A DNA stretch of 64,000 bases from Ascaris suum (Eukaryota; Nematoda; Chromadorea; Rhabditida; Ascarididae): contig CM024170.1 in assembly GCA_013433145.1 (NCBI GenBank), positions 1,133,214 through 1,197,213 on the forward strand, written 5' to 3'. Below the pieces are notes generated by a model. That model saw only the letters and a program-made list of their open reading frames with translations, ran no database searches and had not been told where the DNA came from. Numbering within the stretch: the first letter of the stretch is position 1; every line of letters begins with the position of its first letter. Made by a program: the position numbers and the translations under genes. Of the stretch, positions 22,294-33,728 are shown piece after piece.

Positions 22294-25200
22294 AAGAAAC
22301 TTCCGGAAATATTTTTAAATTTCCGATTTCAAGAACGACAATTCTGAGAACTTTGTGGACAACTATATTCAGAAATAAGACGGTAGCAAGCAGTGAAAGA
22401 AGCCTTTCTATGATGCTCAGTGCAGCTGTATTGAATTTTCTGTTGCCACTGACTCACAATAAGTATTCCAATGCAAGAGGGTTCGTCAACGAACACTCCG
22501 AAATCTCGAACGGAACCGGAAACAGGAGTCAAAATCTCGGAGATTCGTGATGGGCATTCATGCTTCGAATTAAAATACAATAGCCGACATTTTTCTATTA
22601 ATATCCAATTAGATCATTCGGCAATACGACCAAAATCACAGTGAAACTCTATGAAATCCAGAAGGTAATCGGTCAATAAACTTCCGAATCTTCAGCAAAA
22701 AGCTTTCGTCTACAGGTCAATCCGTTTACACACCAGAATTAGCATGATTTATGATACGCTATCTTGTAGGACGGTCAGTAACGACACCATGTGGTAGAGA
22801 AAGGGATCCGTCCAATTTAATTTCAAAGTCTATCTTCTCTCACCCCCCCCCCCCCTCCCCCTCTACACAGCAAAAGGATAATTTGAATGAAACTCCCTCA
22901 TCATTGACGGTATGAAATGCTTTGGGATAATTGATATATACAACCCTAATCTGAACTCAATCATTTAGCGCTAAGACGCAATGATTAAAACAGGTCAAAT
23001 AGTTGAGAAATTGGTGATTTTCCCTATAAGAAACCAATTTGGTTTGGGGTGAACAAATTGTTTCGTAGGAAATGACATTGAAGAGATATCTCAAAGGTCA
23101 TTCCCATGATTCTGCACTCAGAGAATGATAAGGAGAAATATCTAATGATTAGAGATTTTATATGAAGGCGACTTCTTGCGTAACAGGGAAACGAGAGTAT
23201 TGCAAGCTTCCGCCGATAAGAAATCAAAAAAACTTTTAAGAGATCACTTAAAAGGAAATGACAACGAATAAAAAACACCGTCAGAGATCCGTCGGCTTTA
23301 AGACAAAAGAAGGCACATCATTGGAAATGAGAGATATCTTATCACTACGAGATCTGATAGCACTATCAATGATGATAAGACGCATAGCTATTGCATACTT
23401 GAAATGCGTAGAGCGAATGTGGAAAACAATAAGTGAGGATTTCCAGAATTGAGGAGCTTTAAGCGGAACTCTAACCGCATGAAGCTAACTTTCTAAATTC
23501 AAAAATCGAGATGGACCGGAAATGAAATATTATAGAAAAAGTTATATTTGAGAGAAAAAAATGAAATACACTCTAAAAAAACATGCAATACTTGCAAGTA
23601 GAAATTCAGGTAGAAAAATACCCTCAAGAATAAAATTAAGCCTTTATCGCATGTGAACAACGACAAGATGTTTGTCATACTTCTGTAATAACGTTTCTCT
23701 AACTAAAAAAAATGCAAGTATAAAGGACATCGGATCATGTCATAAAGCTTAATAAAGCCATCCCAACTTACCCATCTACCTCGTCGGGAAGAAATCATAT
23801 ATATATATATCATCGCTCAATGTGATCTGTCAAAATCACCTCTACAACAGCGCAACATATAAGCACTAATGATAAATAAACAACAATGAGCATAATCCAA
23901 CAACATTCCCGTTCATTATCGATATTTCTGTACAAATATACACCATTCAGGTAGGTACATGCACAGCGTTACCTTGTCCAGAAGTGGTCACCAACCGATA
24001 TCAATCAATAAAACCATCTAATTCCATTAAACCATCCCTATAGAGGGAACATGTCCTTTGTTTCCATAGAACAGAGTATTCATCGAACTAAATTTTGAAA
24101 AGAAAAAAGAATTTCCTCGAAATGCAACTAAGAAGCTGTTAGTGATTGTCAAGCTTACTTACTGAGTATAGAGGCAACTCAATGATGCGGCATAGAAACG
24201 TCAAATCGCGATAAAAAAGAGATCGTTTATGTATAAGGCAACAGGTGAACTATAACATGATATATGCATACATATGACATTCAAAATCTCTTGAAGTATA
24301 TATCCGACCCATAACCGATTAGGAAGACCTTCCGAAAATGAGAAAAAGCCACCACAAAAACCTCGGAAAATTTATAGCGTTCTAGAATACACAGTTCACC
24401 AGAACAGGAAATCAAAAAAAAAAACCACGAAGAACCCGAGAAGACGTTACGTTCATATTCACTGGGCAAAGTATTCTAAGCTTTCAAATAACTGATGAAA
24501 AAAAGAAAAAGTTTGATGTAATGAACAATGAATGGTCCATAAAGATAACCCGACTTCTATTTCGACCTCTCCAAAGATTTCGAGACGAGAATAGATCGAA
24601 TATGATGTGAATGAATACGCGATCCTCAGGATGTTCATCACCTGGAAGTGCTGATTTTAAAGATATATCCAATAACCGATAGGACAGTTAATGTTGCCAA
24701 TTCTTTGCAAAGGTCCTAAATTCAGTTCAAAGGTACTTCTTAATTGTCCACCTCTTGCATCAGGACTTTTTGCACGGATGACGCAAAGTAACCAGCATAA
24801 AAATTTCACAGAACATATCCGATGTGCTCAGAATTGTCCCTCCAAATGAGTGAACATCAGTGAATGTTACACTGTTATTGACAACACTTTTCTGACTGTA
24901 AGACAAATAACAATGAACTCGAGGATATTAAGTCAAAAACTTTTTTAACCGATGTTCCTTCTAACGATATTATCCAAGTTATAGAGATTGTAGATGGACC
25001 CCGAAAAAAAAATCCACTCCCTTCAAAGAAAACTCTCCTCAGAGTTCTTCGCTCTTCGTCGACTCCTATATGCAACGTCTATTATAAAAGATTTTTATAA
25101 TATAGCATTCCTTCCCCACTTCCTGAACTACAACACCTTCGAGAATGCCCTGGTTTTAATTCATGTCGGTTCCGAGCTTTCGAGTTGCTCTGAGCAAAAC

Positions 25201-25332
25201 AATTAGGCATCAATCAAGTATACGTGATGTTTAACCTTAACAAACAGCATTGCGTTGTTGAAACATCCAACTTTTACTCTAATGTAAAATTTGTAACTGA
25301 AAATATACACGAAGGTTCAATTTTCGTGCCCA
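22294..25332. other. A-rich region downstream of the NYN gene
   Basis: The + strand is A-rich, the look of intron or 3' flank of a - strand gene. It holds a 13-base C run (22843-22855) and one isolated exon-like segment on the - strand near 24552-24632, flanked by CTTCCAG and GTCGAA and reading DEHPEDRVFIHIIFDLFSSR. I cannot attach it to a gene. Confidence 0.35.
22843..22855 (-). repeat. 13-base C run
   Basis: Uninterrupted C on the + strand, between the candidate first exon at 22132 and the NYN gene, both on the - strand. Confidence 0.9.
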
Positions 25333-26921
25333 TCAAAAGTCAGTTCCGATCCTTGAAAACGAAAAAAACGGATCTTGATGAATGACCACATCCTGGGGAT
25401 AAAATATTACAAGAACATAAGATGTCCATATGAAAACTCGTAAATTCCAAAAACCTCAATCAGATAAAGGAAACGTTTCATCTGTTTTCCTTCTAACCCA
25501 TGGTCAAGCGTAATAATATAAACCAACGAGGCATTCATTATGTGTTGCAAAGATCGACCCACGTACAATTTTATGAGATCGTGTGCAGCTGCAAAGTCGT
25601 CATCGAATAGTATAAGATCGGAGTCGACCGATGATCTTTCTCCATCTTTGCGTCGATCCTCATCGATAGTATCGGAAAAATCGTCGTCAAAAATAATTAA
25701 ATCTGACAGCTCAGACATTGCTTCATCTTCGTGTCGTTGTTGATGAGGACCTCGATGCTCGTTTACTTTGGCAACATTATCATTGTCACACTTCAACGAA
25801 TCCCCAATAACGTGCATACTAGTCTTATTGAGGTGATCAGTATCGTAATCTGATTCTCCTGTTTCGAGCCAAGCTTGTTTTACTAGTTCAGCGACGTCCT
25901 TCTCTTTTGCCCCGCGGGGATATTGATTATTCAAGAGACTATCCAACTTTTCCAGTAGTTTGGATTGTTTTAATAGAGTTAACTGCCAATTTCTTGCAAG
26001 TTCAGCGATTGCCGCATCACCATCAATACGTGTTTGAAACACGAGGACTTGCTCAGTTGTCGGGAATGTGCCGGAAAAACAAGGTAAATCCAACGGCACT
26101 AAGATCCTTCGCTCGTTATTTTGACTAAAAAAGATTAAATCGACTATAGGAAGGAAATCGATAGGCAATTCCTCCATAAACGTTGCGTTATTCGTCCGCT
26201 TCCCTTTCTTTCTCAGCCTATCACCCACCTCTAATACAGATTGTCCTGCAACACCTTTCCATTCCAGTACCTGCTCATCTTCATCTACGGAGCCTGTCTC
26301 ATATACAGAGTCACTCTTATCCTCCATGTCCGGAGCATTCATGATCCTCGACGGTGTCGATCCATTGTCATTCGTTCTTCTCATTGACTTATCAACCATA
26401 TCGATACGAGGGATAATATCAGATGTAACCAACACTCCATAAGCCTTCCTTGCAAGGTTTCTGATAGTGAATGGGAAATTTCTTTCTTCATTTACAAACT
26501 GCACTAATTTTAATTCAACAATTTGACGCAGTAAGTGTGTATCATCGATGAGAGCACTCATGTCATACGAGCGGGTTCCATTCGCGGCACGTTCATCATA
26601 AATCGATGGCATTAAGACGAGTGTTTTATGACCACGTGAGATAAACGTGAATAGCGTTTTAACGAGAACCATAACCGGAAATTTGCGTGCAGCTTTATAA
26701 TCTCGCCATAAATCCTTATGCATATAATTCCGTTTCAAGTTGATGTGACCATAAAGTTGATAGCTATCGTCGTATCCGTGCGCTACACCTGGACCATCGA
26801 TGAACACCTGAATATCTGCATCTTTTACTCGTAAAAAGCGTGATAACGAATGCACACCTGAGCTTGCCTTCGAAGAGACACCTATATGTTTCATTAAGAT
26901 TCTTGTAAATCGATCCCTCAT
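25333..26921 (-). CDS. Zc3h12a/NYN-type ribonuclease-like protein
   Basis: One long exon, 25455-26921 (489 codons), then either a 62-base intron (25393-25454; GTTTTT donor, TTTTATCCCCAG acceptor) and a last exon 25333-25392 (508 residues in all), or straight readthrough to a TAA at 25407 (504 residues). The N-terminal third looks like a PIN-like NYN domain of the Zc3h12a/Regnase group: QVFIDGPGVAHG (Asp42), a helix and strand VKTLFTFISRGHKTLVLMPS (88-106), DDTHLLRQIVELKLVQFV (126-143), ARKAYGVLVTSDI (Asp168). In nematodes the group includes RDE-8, ERI-9 and NYN proteins of small-RNA pathways; which one this matches I cannot say. The usual Asp pair before the last helix appears as Glu145-Glu146. 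The C-terminal half is acidic with twin LIxFDDDF motifs (408-415, 436-443). Start: ATG seven bases after an acceptor. Confidence 0.75.
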
Positions 26922-26923
26922 CT

Positions 26924-26940
26924 AATTGCTGAATCCAAAT
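26924..26940 (-). promoter_or_regulatory. probable spliced-leader acceptor, NYN gene
   Basis: On the - strand ATTTGGATTCAG ends at 26929, leaving a leader of only seven bases (26928-26922) before the ATG. No upstream exon in phase was found. Confidence 0.55.
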
Positions 26941-28820
26941 ATAATAATAGCGTTGTTTTTGTCTTTGAAAGTCAATTAACGAATATAACCTCGTGTTCAA
27001 ACTCAGCTGCAAACTTAAATATGACATGCTCCTCGTCTAGGTTCTTAGCTAACAGATGTAAAGAATTAATTGAATAATCAGCCAGAAACTTTTTGGCAAG
27101 TAATCAGCATTCTTCATGCGTTCACTGGATATATTTAAGGACCGGCTGATTAAGAAGCACAGGAGTTTCTCTACCGTTATGAATGGGGCAAATTTAGTTC
27201 CCCCATCCCTCCACTGAATAAAAGGTGCATCCATCAAACAACATATAACGCAACCTTTTTTCATATTTAATGATAATTTTCAAAAAAATCCATAATTTAT
27301 CTGCATTCGGCGTATTTAATCTAACCAATAGAAGTTGGAAATCACATCTAGAAAATAAGAAGATGTTTTAACAAATGACCGGTCTCAACGGATCACAGCC
27401 TCGAGCGGCGATATAGGGAAAAACCTCGTCGGTGGCGACGATCACTGATAAACGATGCCCTTCAGCGTCACGTTCCCGAGATGACATCCATGCTCTACGC
27501 ATATTTTCTTATTGCCGGCTAAAAATCGAAGTGGGAAATTACTACTAGTTGAAAGGAAGTGAACGTTCTCAGTAATCGTTGAGATTGGAGGCTAATAAAG
27601 CGATATGCTCAAACGCAACAAGCACATATTAAAATATGATAAAATTAAGGCTGCAACAGGTACACTAGCGAAAAAGCACGGGTGGACGCTCGGAGTGCGA
27701 ACTACGAACGCTTACGCACATGCCCTTACTTGGTACCACCTTTTTCCTATCAGTAACTTCTTATTTCTGTTGTGTCAGAGGTGAGGAAGTTGGTGCCAGA
27801 GGCCAGGAAGGAAGGATCCAAACCGGTGGCAAGCGGCCTGGAAAGAAATCTGCTCCTATCAAAAAACCCGGACCTGAAATCTAATCGAATGCCTTGGAAA
27901 GTTTCATTTTCACGGGCTTTTGAACGCGTACTTGTGGCCTTCCTATTGGCTAATTTCTGATGACGTTTCCAATCGTGATGTTTGTCCTCTTCAAACACTC
28001 CAGGGGCAAAACGTTTGGGGAAAGTTGAGCCAGCACTCTAACAGAAAGTGTTTGCGACCCTGATAACTCGTTGTGGACACTATGAAAAGACTCCCTGCAT
28101 ACCCTCTCAGTTAAATTTCGACCATGTGACTCTCAGTTATATAGTAACATACAAAAACCTGAAGCACTTATAGAGTTTTCTGTCCAGGAACCTGCTGTAA
28201 AGCGTTCAAATCCGAGCACACCCTGCTTCGTCACAGCACAAGTTACATGTCGCTATACTTTGCGGAGCGCACCCTTCCATCCTTTCTTTCCTCCCGCCGA
28301 CAGCAAAAAAACGCCTGAAGTGGAGCTTACTTTGCGGAGCAGAAAGGACTCAAAAGGAATCTTAAGCAGGATATCTGCCGACGTATCACCAAAATGACGA
28401 CTTTCCGAGCATTTTTTGAAGACAAAACTTTCAACGCCGAAAACGACCGGACAATACGAGAAATGAGTGCCGACAAATCCGAGTAGCAACAACTAGCGCA
28501 AATGAGTTTCATCTGTTGCAGCTATAAAACAAAATGTAATGAAAAATGCACGATCAATCTAACCATGTGAAATGAATAAAATTATAGAAATAAATACAAC
28601 AAGAGGGGGGGGGGGAACATTTTGGAAACTGTGGAGATACGCGGTTTAAACTGCTTGAAATAACTTTTGCATTTTCTGTAGGGAAATAAATTGCATTAAA
28701 AAATAATAAAAGTAAAATAAGACATGTATTCGTTTCGCACATGCTTGATCGGAAAGAGGGATTTAATTGTTGAATTAAAGATGAGAGAGCTGCTGCTTCA
28801 TCCATTTCCGCTTGGGAAAT
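26930..28820. other. intergenic region, one coding-like island
   Basis: At 27772-27960 both strands and several frames are open. One + frame after TGTTGTGTCAG reads VRKLVPEARKEGSKPVASGL, another GEEVGARGQEGRIQTGGKRP ending in a stop. Neither is recognised or joined to other exons. Near 27380-27500 and 28250-28500 the sequence is GC-richer and repeat-like (ACTTTGCGGAGC occurs twice). An 11-base G run lies at 28605-28615. Confidence 0.35.
28605..28615 (+). repeat. 11-base G run
   Basis: Uninterrupted G on the + strand in a region without an assigned gene. Confidence 0.9.
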
Positions 28821-28984
28821 TATGACCCCACCGATCTGTGTCGATCAGAACGACCATCGGAAGTCAATGTCGATCAATTGTAGCACCTCGTGGAGGATGG
28901 TGGACATGAAAGAACTTATTTGTTCGTCTTCACTCTGTCACCATTCCGCCATCAACCTATTCATAAGCTTAGAAAAGCCCAAAA

Positions 28985-29430
28985 ATTTGGTCGGTGGATA
29001 CCACAAAAACCGATGAAGGAGAGCCAAGGTCTATGAAAAACCTCTCTCGCAGCCATCTGCATGCAAACCATATAGCGAAGTACTAGTGGGTGTGCACCGG
29101 AAAACAGCCATCGCTCGAGCCAAAAAAGGCCTTCAATCCAAAAAAAGAAGGTATAGCACCTGTTAAGGTATTCAGGGAGCAACCATTACCAGCAGTTAAA
29201 AAAACAATAATGGGTCAAAAACTCCTGGAATCACGTCCGCAGCTAAGGGAAGTTTGCTTTCTGCACAACAACGCGAGGCCAAAAGTCGGCAAACAGACCT
29301 GTCCTATCGTTGTCAACCTCGGTTAGTTAGAGCCCAGACTTGGCTACTTCACACTATCCGCTTGTCAGGGTTCAACAATTACTTAGGAATTATAAGGTTC
29401 GATGATTGCCAGAACCTCAAAGAAAAACGA
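28985..29430 (+). mobile_element. decayed mariner-type transposase fragment
   Basis: The + strand frame from about 28985 has WVCTGKQPSLEPKKAFNPKK where mariner transposases have a motif of the form WxxxGxxPxxxPKxxxxxKK. About 50 codons later comes VCFLHNNARPKVGKQT, matching the mariner HxDNARPH motif around the second catalytic Asp; here that Asp is Asn. A stop interrupts the frame just before WVCTG, and the part beyond NNARP is out of frame. No terminal inverted repeats seen. A dead copy. Confidence 0.6.
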
Positions 29431-30414
29431 GGTTCATTTTTCTGATCGTCGTCGTCGAATTTATTAATAATAGGAATTAAGTTAGTTTCCATAGCATTGC
29501 TAAGAAATACTCAATAGTGAGTGATAAATGAATTTGTAAACTACAATTGTTTCCTTTATTTTTGAAAGTCGTAATTCTTTCTTCACAAAGCAATAAGATA
29601 GAAAAACAAAACAACTTATGAAGGCAAACGAAACAAAAAGATCAATGAAGAGAAAAATGAACGAAGAAGATTGTTGAGGAATTGCAGAAATACTATCGTT
29701 CATAGTTATTGAAATGAAACTAATATTAGTGAAATTTATATTTTGAGTAATTTTTAAATTCCTTTAAAAGTTTCTAATTTGCGGAATTTTTACTCAACAA
29801 GGCGAAATATTCCTCAAAAAAAAAAAACTCTTTTTTCGTAATCTCCGCAGACGAAGAGCCGTTCGATCGAATCGAACGTCAATAAACGCATTTCTAAATT
29901 TTATAGCAATACGTTATTCAACGGTTGTTGTAGAAAATTGCTCTATTATATCAACTTTCTCGTCATTTCTATGGATTACTTTCCTAAGCGCTAAAAAAAA
30001 GCCGAATTTCTGCCATTTTTCTCGACTCAAGATGAAATTGCGTTAATCCTCCTCTCCTCCCTTTTTCGGATGCGCTATAGGGCATTTTGCAACGTCTTGA
30101 CCACTTCAAGCTTTGCCAGTTCCCTTCAGATTCAAAACTTTCCCAGTAAATGCAACTTCCCCAGTGATGTCATCGAACCCGTTGCCCTGTCCATTATTCT
30201 TCTATATCAACACATTATGTCCGCACAAACTTCGAAAGACATTCCTTATCGAACTGCCATTCTAGGGTAACCTCTCACTCTCAGTTCCCACACTCTCTCA
30301 CCTCTGTAAAGAATTGTTTCCAGTTTAACTTCTATGGTTTATATATCTTTTCTTGTATTTTATACTATTCACTCTGTGCTGTTTGTTTACCGCAACACCG
30401 CATTCGATTACCTT

Positions 30415-30735
30415 ACTTCATTTATTGATGGCTTTAATGAGTGCTCCCAGTGTTGAGAACCTCAATGGTTCTCTCGAAAACTCTCCGAGTATCTCGAGCT
30501 TCGCACTACCCGAACCTTCAGGTATCTTTCTGAAAATTCCCCAGGTGTTTCGAAATTCGACCTCACGATGTGGGCAGTTGCAACGAAACTCAATGTGGAA
30601 TATCGTCCAACTTTGAGTTGCAGCCATCGAATTTGCTAAGGTAGTCCTTTGGTTTTGTGTAAAGTGCCATATTGCCCACCTGTGCACCTGCAATATGCAC
30701 CTTTTGTATCTTCAATAAACTTTGCAACAAAAAAA
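30415..30735 (+). repeat. candidate dispersed repeat with an A-rich 3' end
   Basis: Protein-like in two overlapping opposed frames without exon structure, ending CTTCAATAAACTTTGCAACA followed by a short A run. An AATAAA signal then an A tract is what a reverse-transcribed copy would leave. Whether it is a retroelement end or a simple repeat cannot be decided here. Confidence 0.3.
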
Positions 30736-30879
30736 CCCCCATATAAATATGAATAAATTAAATATGAATAAACTTCCAATCAATGAAATAATATTCAGCT
30801 GCAATAGTTCAATGAATTCAAATCAACATACTTGATGATCGTTTTCTCTGTTTGTCTCTTCATAGATCAATGTATCTCT

Positions 30880-31060
30880 TCGATGTGTCCTCTCGGAGAG
30901 AAAATTCTTCGACGGTAGCTGAGGGGAGTTGAGGGGAGAACGTGCCCGCTCGTGGCGACACAGCGCGGCCGCCGCGCGAAAAGACTCCCGTATTTGCCGC
31001 CTCTCTCTTTCCGCCTAGGTTGTTGCAAGAATTCGAGTAGACCTTCCAACACCTTGCTAA
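30880..31060. repeat. GC-rich island, candidate dispersed repeat
   Basis: Markedly GC-rich against its surroundings (includes GCGCGGCCGCCGCGCG and GCTGAGGGGAGTTGAGGGGA). No splice sites or domain. I associate this text with a hookworm repeat, from memory only. Confidence 0.35.
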
Positions 31061-31763
31061 TTTTATGACGGTGGAGAATTTTGTCTGTAGTTATGCGGTA
31101 TTACGTCATCTTCGTCCGATAATGATTGAAAAACCAATCGATATTATTTGTTGGTACTTTTGTAATCTTTAGCTATGTAATAATTTAATGAAAAGTGCTT
31201 TATCTCTTCATCAATTAATGCCTTAGAAAGTCACGGCTCTTTCTTTTGTTCAACTTCTTCTTCAAAGAAGATTCATTGGTGATTTTATTGATCTTCTTTT
31301 ATTCAATCCGTTGCAGTTAGTTCGATGCTTCGTTCATTCGATCTTAGTTCACATAAGGCATCTTGTGCATTTCCGGAGGTCAAATTGCACGTTCAATAAT
31401 ATAGCGATGTTGTCATATTGCACGCACCGTTCGAATAACGTAACGAGAAAGTTGTCGATATCTGAGGTGAAATTGCAGCATTACCTTCGCAAATATTCGC
31501 TAAAAAATCTCGCCGCCATCGGCGGAAGAGCCATCATCCATTGAGTAATAATTTTTGCATCAATTAAACCTGTTCGCTGTCGTATATGCCGAATGCGATC
31601 TCTATAAATCCGTCTCTATGCTTATATTGTCATGTTAATTATGTTAACTGCTAGTGGCGGCAGCGTTCCCCTCGTCCCAAGCTCCAAGTTCCCGCCAAGC
31701 AAGTCAGCATTCATTGCCGAAGATTTGTTACACCACCGCCAAGGTGCAGTGGAGACATAGAGA

Positions 31764-31773
31764 GGGGGGGGGG
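31764..31773 (+). repeat. 10-base G run
   Basis: Uninterrupted G on the + strand within a repeat-like GC-richer block. Confidence 0.9.
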
Positions 31774-33700
31774 CTTGCAAACATAGGAAATAGAAGTGCT
31801 TGCTCCAAACGGTGGAAATTTTGAGAAAAAGGGTCCTCATTTAGTATAGATTGCAATATCAGACAGCCATACATACTTTGTGGAGAATATGTGCGATTAG
31901 TATTTCACTTCGGGTTTGCAGCAGTGTCATTTTTCTAGGTCTCAAGCCGCAAAATTCTATAGGGATCCTCAGCAAGCGGAGGAATGGGACTGGTGGGCGC
32001 GAGGGGGGTTAAGAAAGAGGGCGCACGCGGCAATGGTACCAGCTCATGCGGAAGGCCACATTCGAATATGCTATTCTCTCTGTTTCGGTTTTATCAGTCT
32101 AACTTATGAGATGCTTTATCTTATTACGCTTGTTGTACTTCCGGTTTAATCGCTATATTTTCACATTAAATGACATCATTACATTCTTCCCTTTATATAG
32201 CCTATCTTGTGATCTTCACAATTTAACAAATTCGGCATATTTTAGAGGTGATGCATCGTATTGATGTAATTGGCCAAGGGGGTATAAATAGAGAGATACG
32301 GTAATCGAAAATTTTCTTCAATTTTATGAGATAGTAAAACTACTATATGCACATCATATTGGGAAAATTAATCGGCATTTATTCTGAAATAGAAATAAAG
32401 TAGTTGAAAAGAGATGAAAATGAATGGAAACACGCTGACTTGAGTTTTTTTTTAATCTCAGATTTCCGCGCACCAACATCCACAGAATAAAATGCATCTT
32501 CGTCGTTAACGCGTTGAATCCTCTTCAATTCACTATTCAATTAAACAAGATGGTTGTTCTATTGATAGCAATATTATTATGCGCGAAAAAGTTTCAATCA
32601 AATTGAAGTTCTTATCTAATCGGAAGCTATAATTTCATGTATTTTTAAATATTAGTTATTCATAGTTGGGAGTATTTTCACTCAGATGTATCAGGTATAA
32701 TTCTTAGATGAGAGTATGCTCACCTGAGGTAGAGTTATCGAAACGAAATCGTCATTTCCATTTTTTTTTTTTTTTTTGAAATTGCGGCAATGGGTGGTAT
32801 GGTAGTTCAACGGGCTTTTTTTTTTTTTAAACTATAGCTGCAGACATTTTTTATGAACATTTCATGTCGCCTCCCATACGCCTCATCCGATCGAAGCAAA
32901 GATAAGGCTTTTTTTTTGATTTTGATCTCTTGGAAAGTTTTTATTGAATATTTTCCCTTCTAAGATCTCTACAAGTAGATATGGAATATCACGATGCTAC
33001 CTATGGACGCAGTCGGTAATTTTTTGAACCTCATTGAGGCGCATAATTTCCGCCTTCCTTCAATTAAATGAAACAGGTTGTGTTTCGTGGGGCGTCATGT
33101 TTGCTGAACATCGAATTTTTTTCGAAATTTTTAGAATCTAGTTTAATTTTACAAAGAGGGATCTACATTCATAGCATTCATTAAGCAGCTCATCTCCCTG
33201 AAATAGACACATCTTCGGTGTATAGCACACTTTTCGCATTCTGAGTGAATCATATGGCGCATTTGTCACGTGACGATCTAGCACTGATCGGCTTCCTTCA
33301 GAAAGTTTCATGCTTGCTGGCGTGTTTTCCTGATTTTTTTCGATCAGGTAGAAGGGTTGATTTGAAGTTGAGCTGGACTTTCCGCAAATGGGAAATAAGC
33401 TTTGCGGGAAATATCGTTGTAATGTTGGAATATTTCTTTTAGAATGCTGGATGTTGGAGAATACAGCCTTCACCGTTCCTTTGTCTGTTTTCTGTAATAA
33501 TGAGTCCGAAAAAAGCTTTAAACTCGTACTTCTCTCCACTCAAAGGAGTTATCATTTTTCCCCGTTTGTGATACTTATAGCCTAAAGCAAAATTTCGATG
33601 TTTTCCTCGTTGTTATTGATTCGTGCCAAACGGCTGTCTCTAATCTCTTCAATTTTTTTCTCGGCTGTTATCTGATCATTGTTTCTTTTCGTAACACGGT

Positions 33701-33720
33701 CTTTTTTTCAGGCTTTTAGG
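33701..33720 (+). promoter_or_regulatory. probable spliced-leader acceptor, GW/WG gene
   Basis: CTTTTTTTCAG ends at 33711, with a second AG (CTTTTAG) at 33719. The ATG is at 33729, so the leader would be 9 or 17 bases. Confidence 0.55.
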
Positions 33721-33728
33721 CCAGTATT

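Larger units (their letters stand above)
29431..33710. other. repeat-rich intergenic region before the GW/WG gene
   Basis: Holds a near-palindrome CGTTCGATCGAATCGAACG (29860-29878), repeat candidates at 30415-30735 and 30880-31060, another GC-richer block at 31640-31850 with a 10-base G run (31764-31773), and T-rich sequence from about 32440. An open frame of 133 codons on the - strand (33138-33539) has no splice signals or recognised domain. No gene called. Confidence 0.4.

Noticed and set aside
33138..33539. 133-codon - strand ORF
   Set aside because: No ATG-proximal acceptor, no recognised motif, overlaps low-complexity T runs; judged chance.
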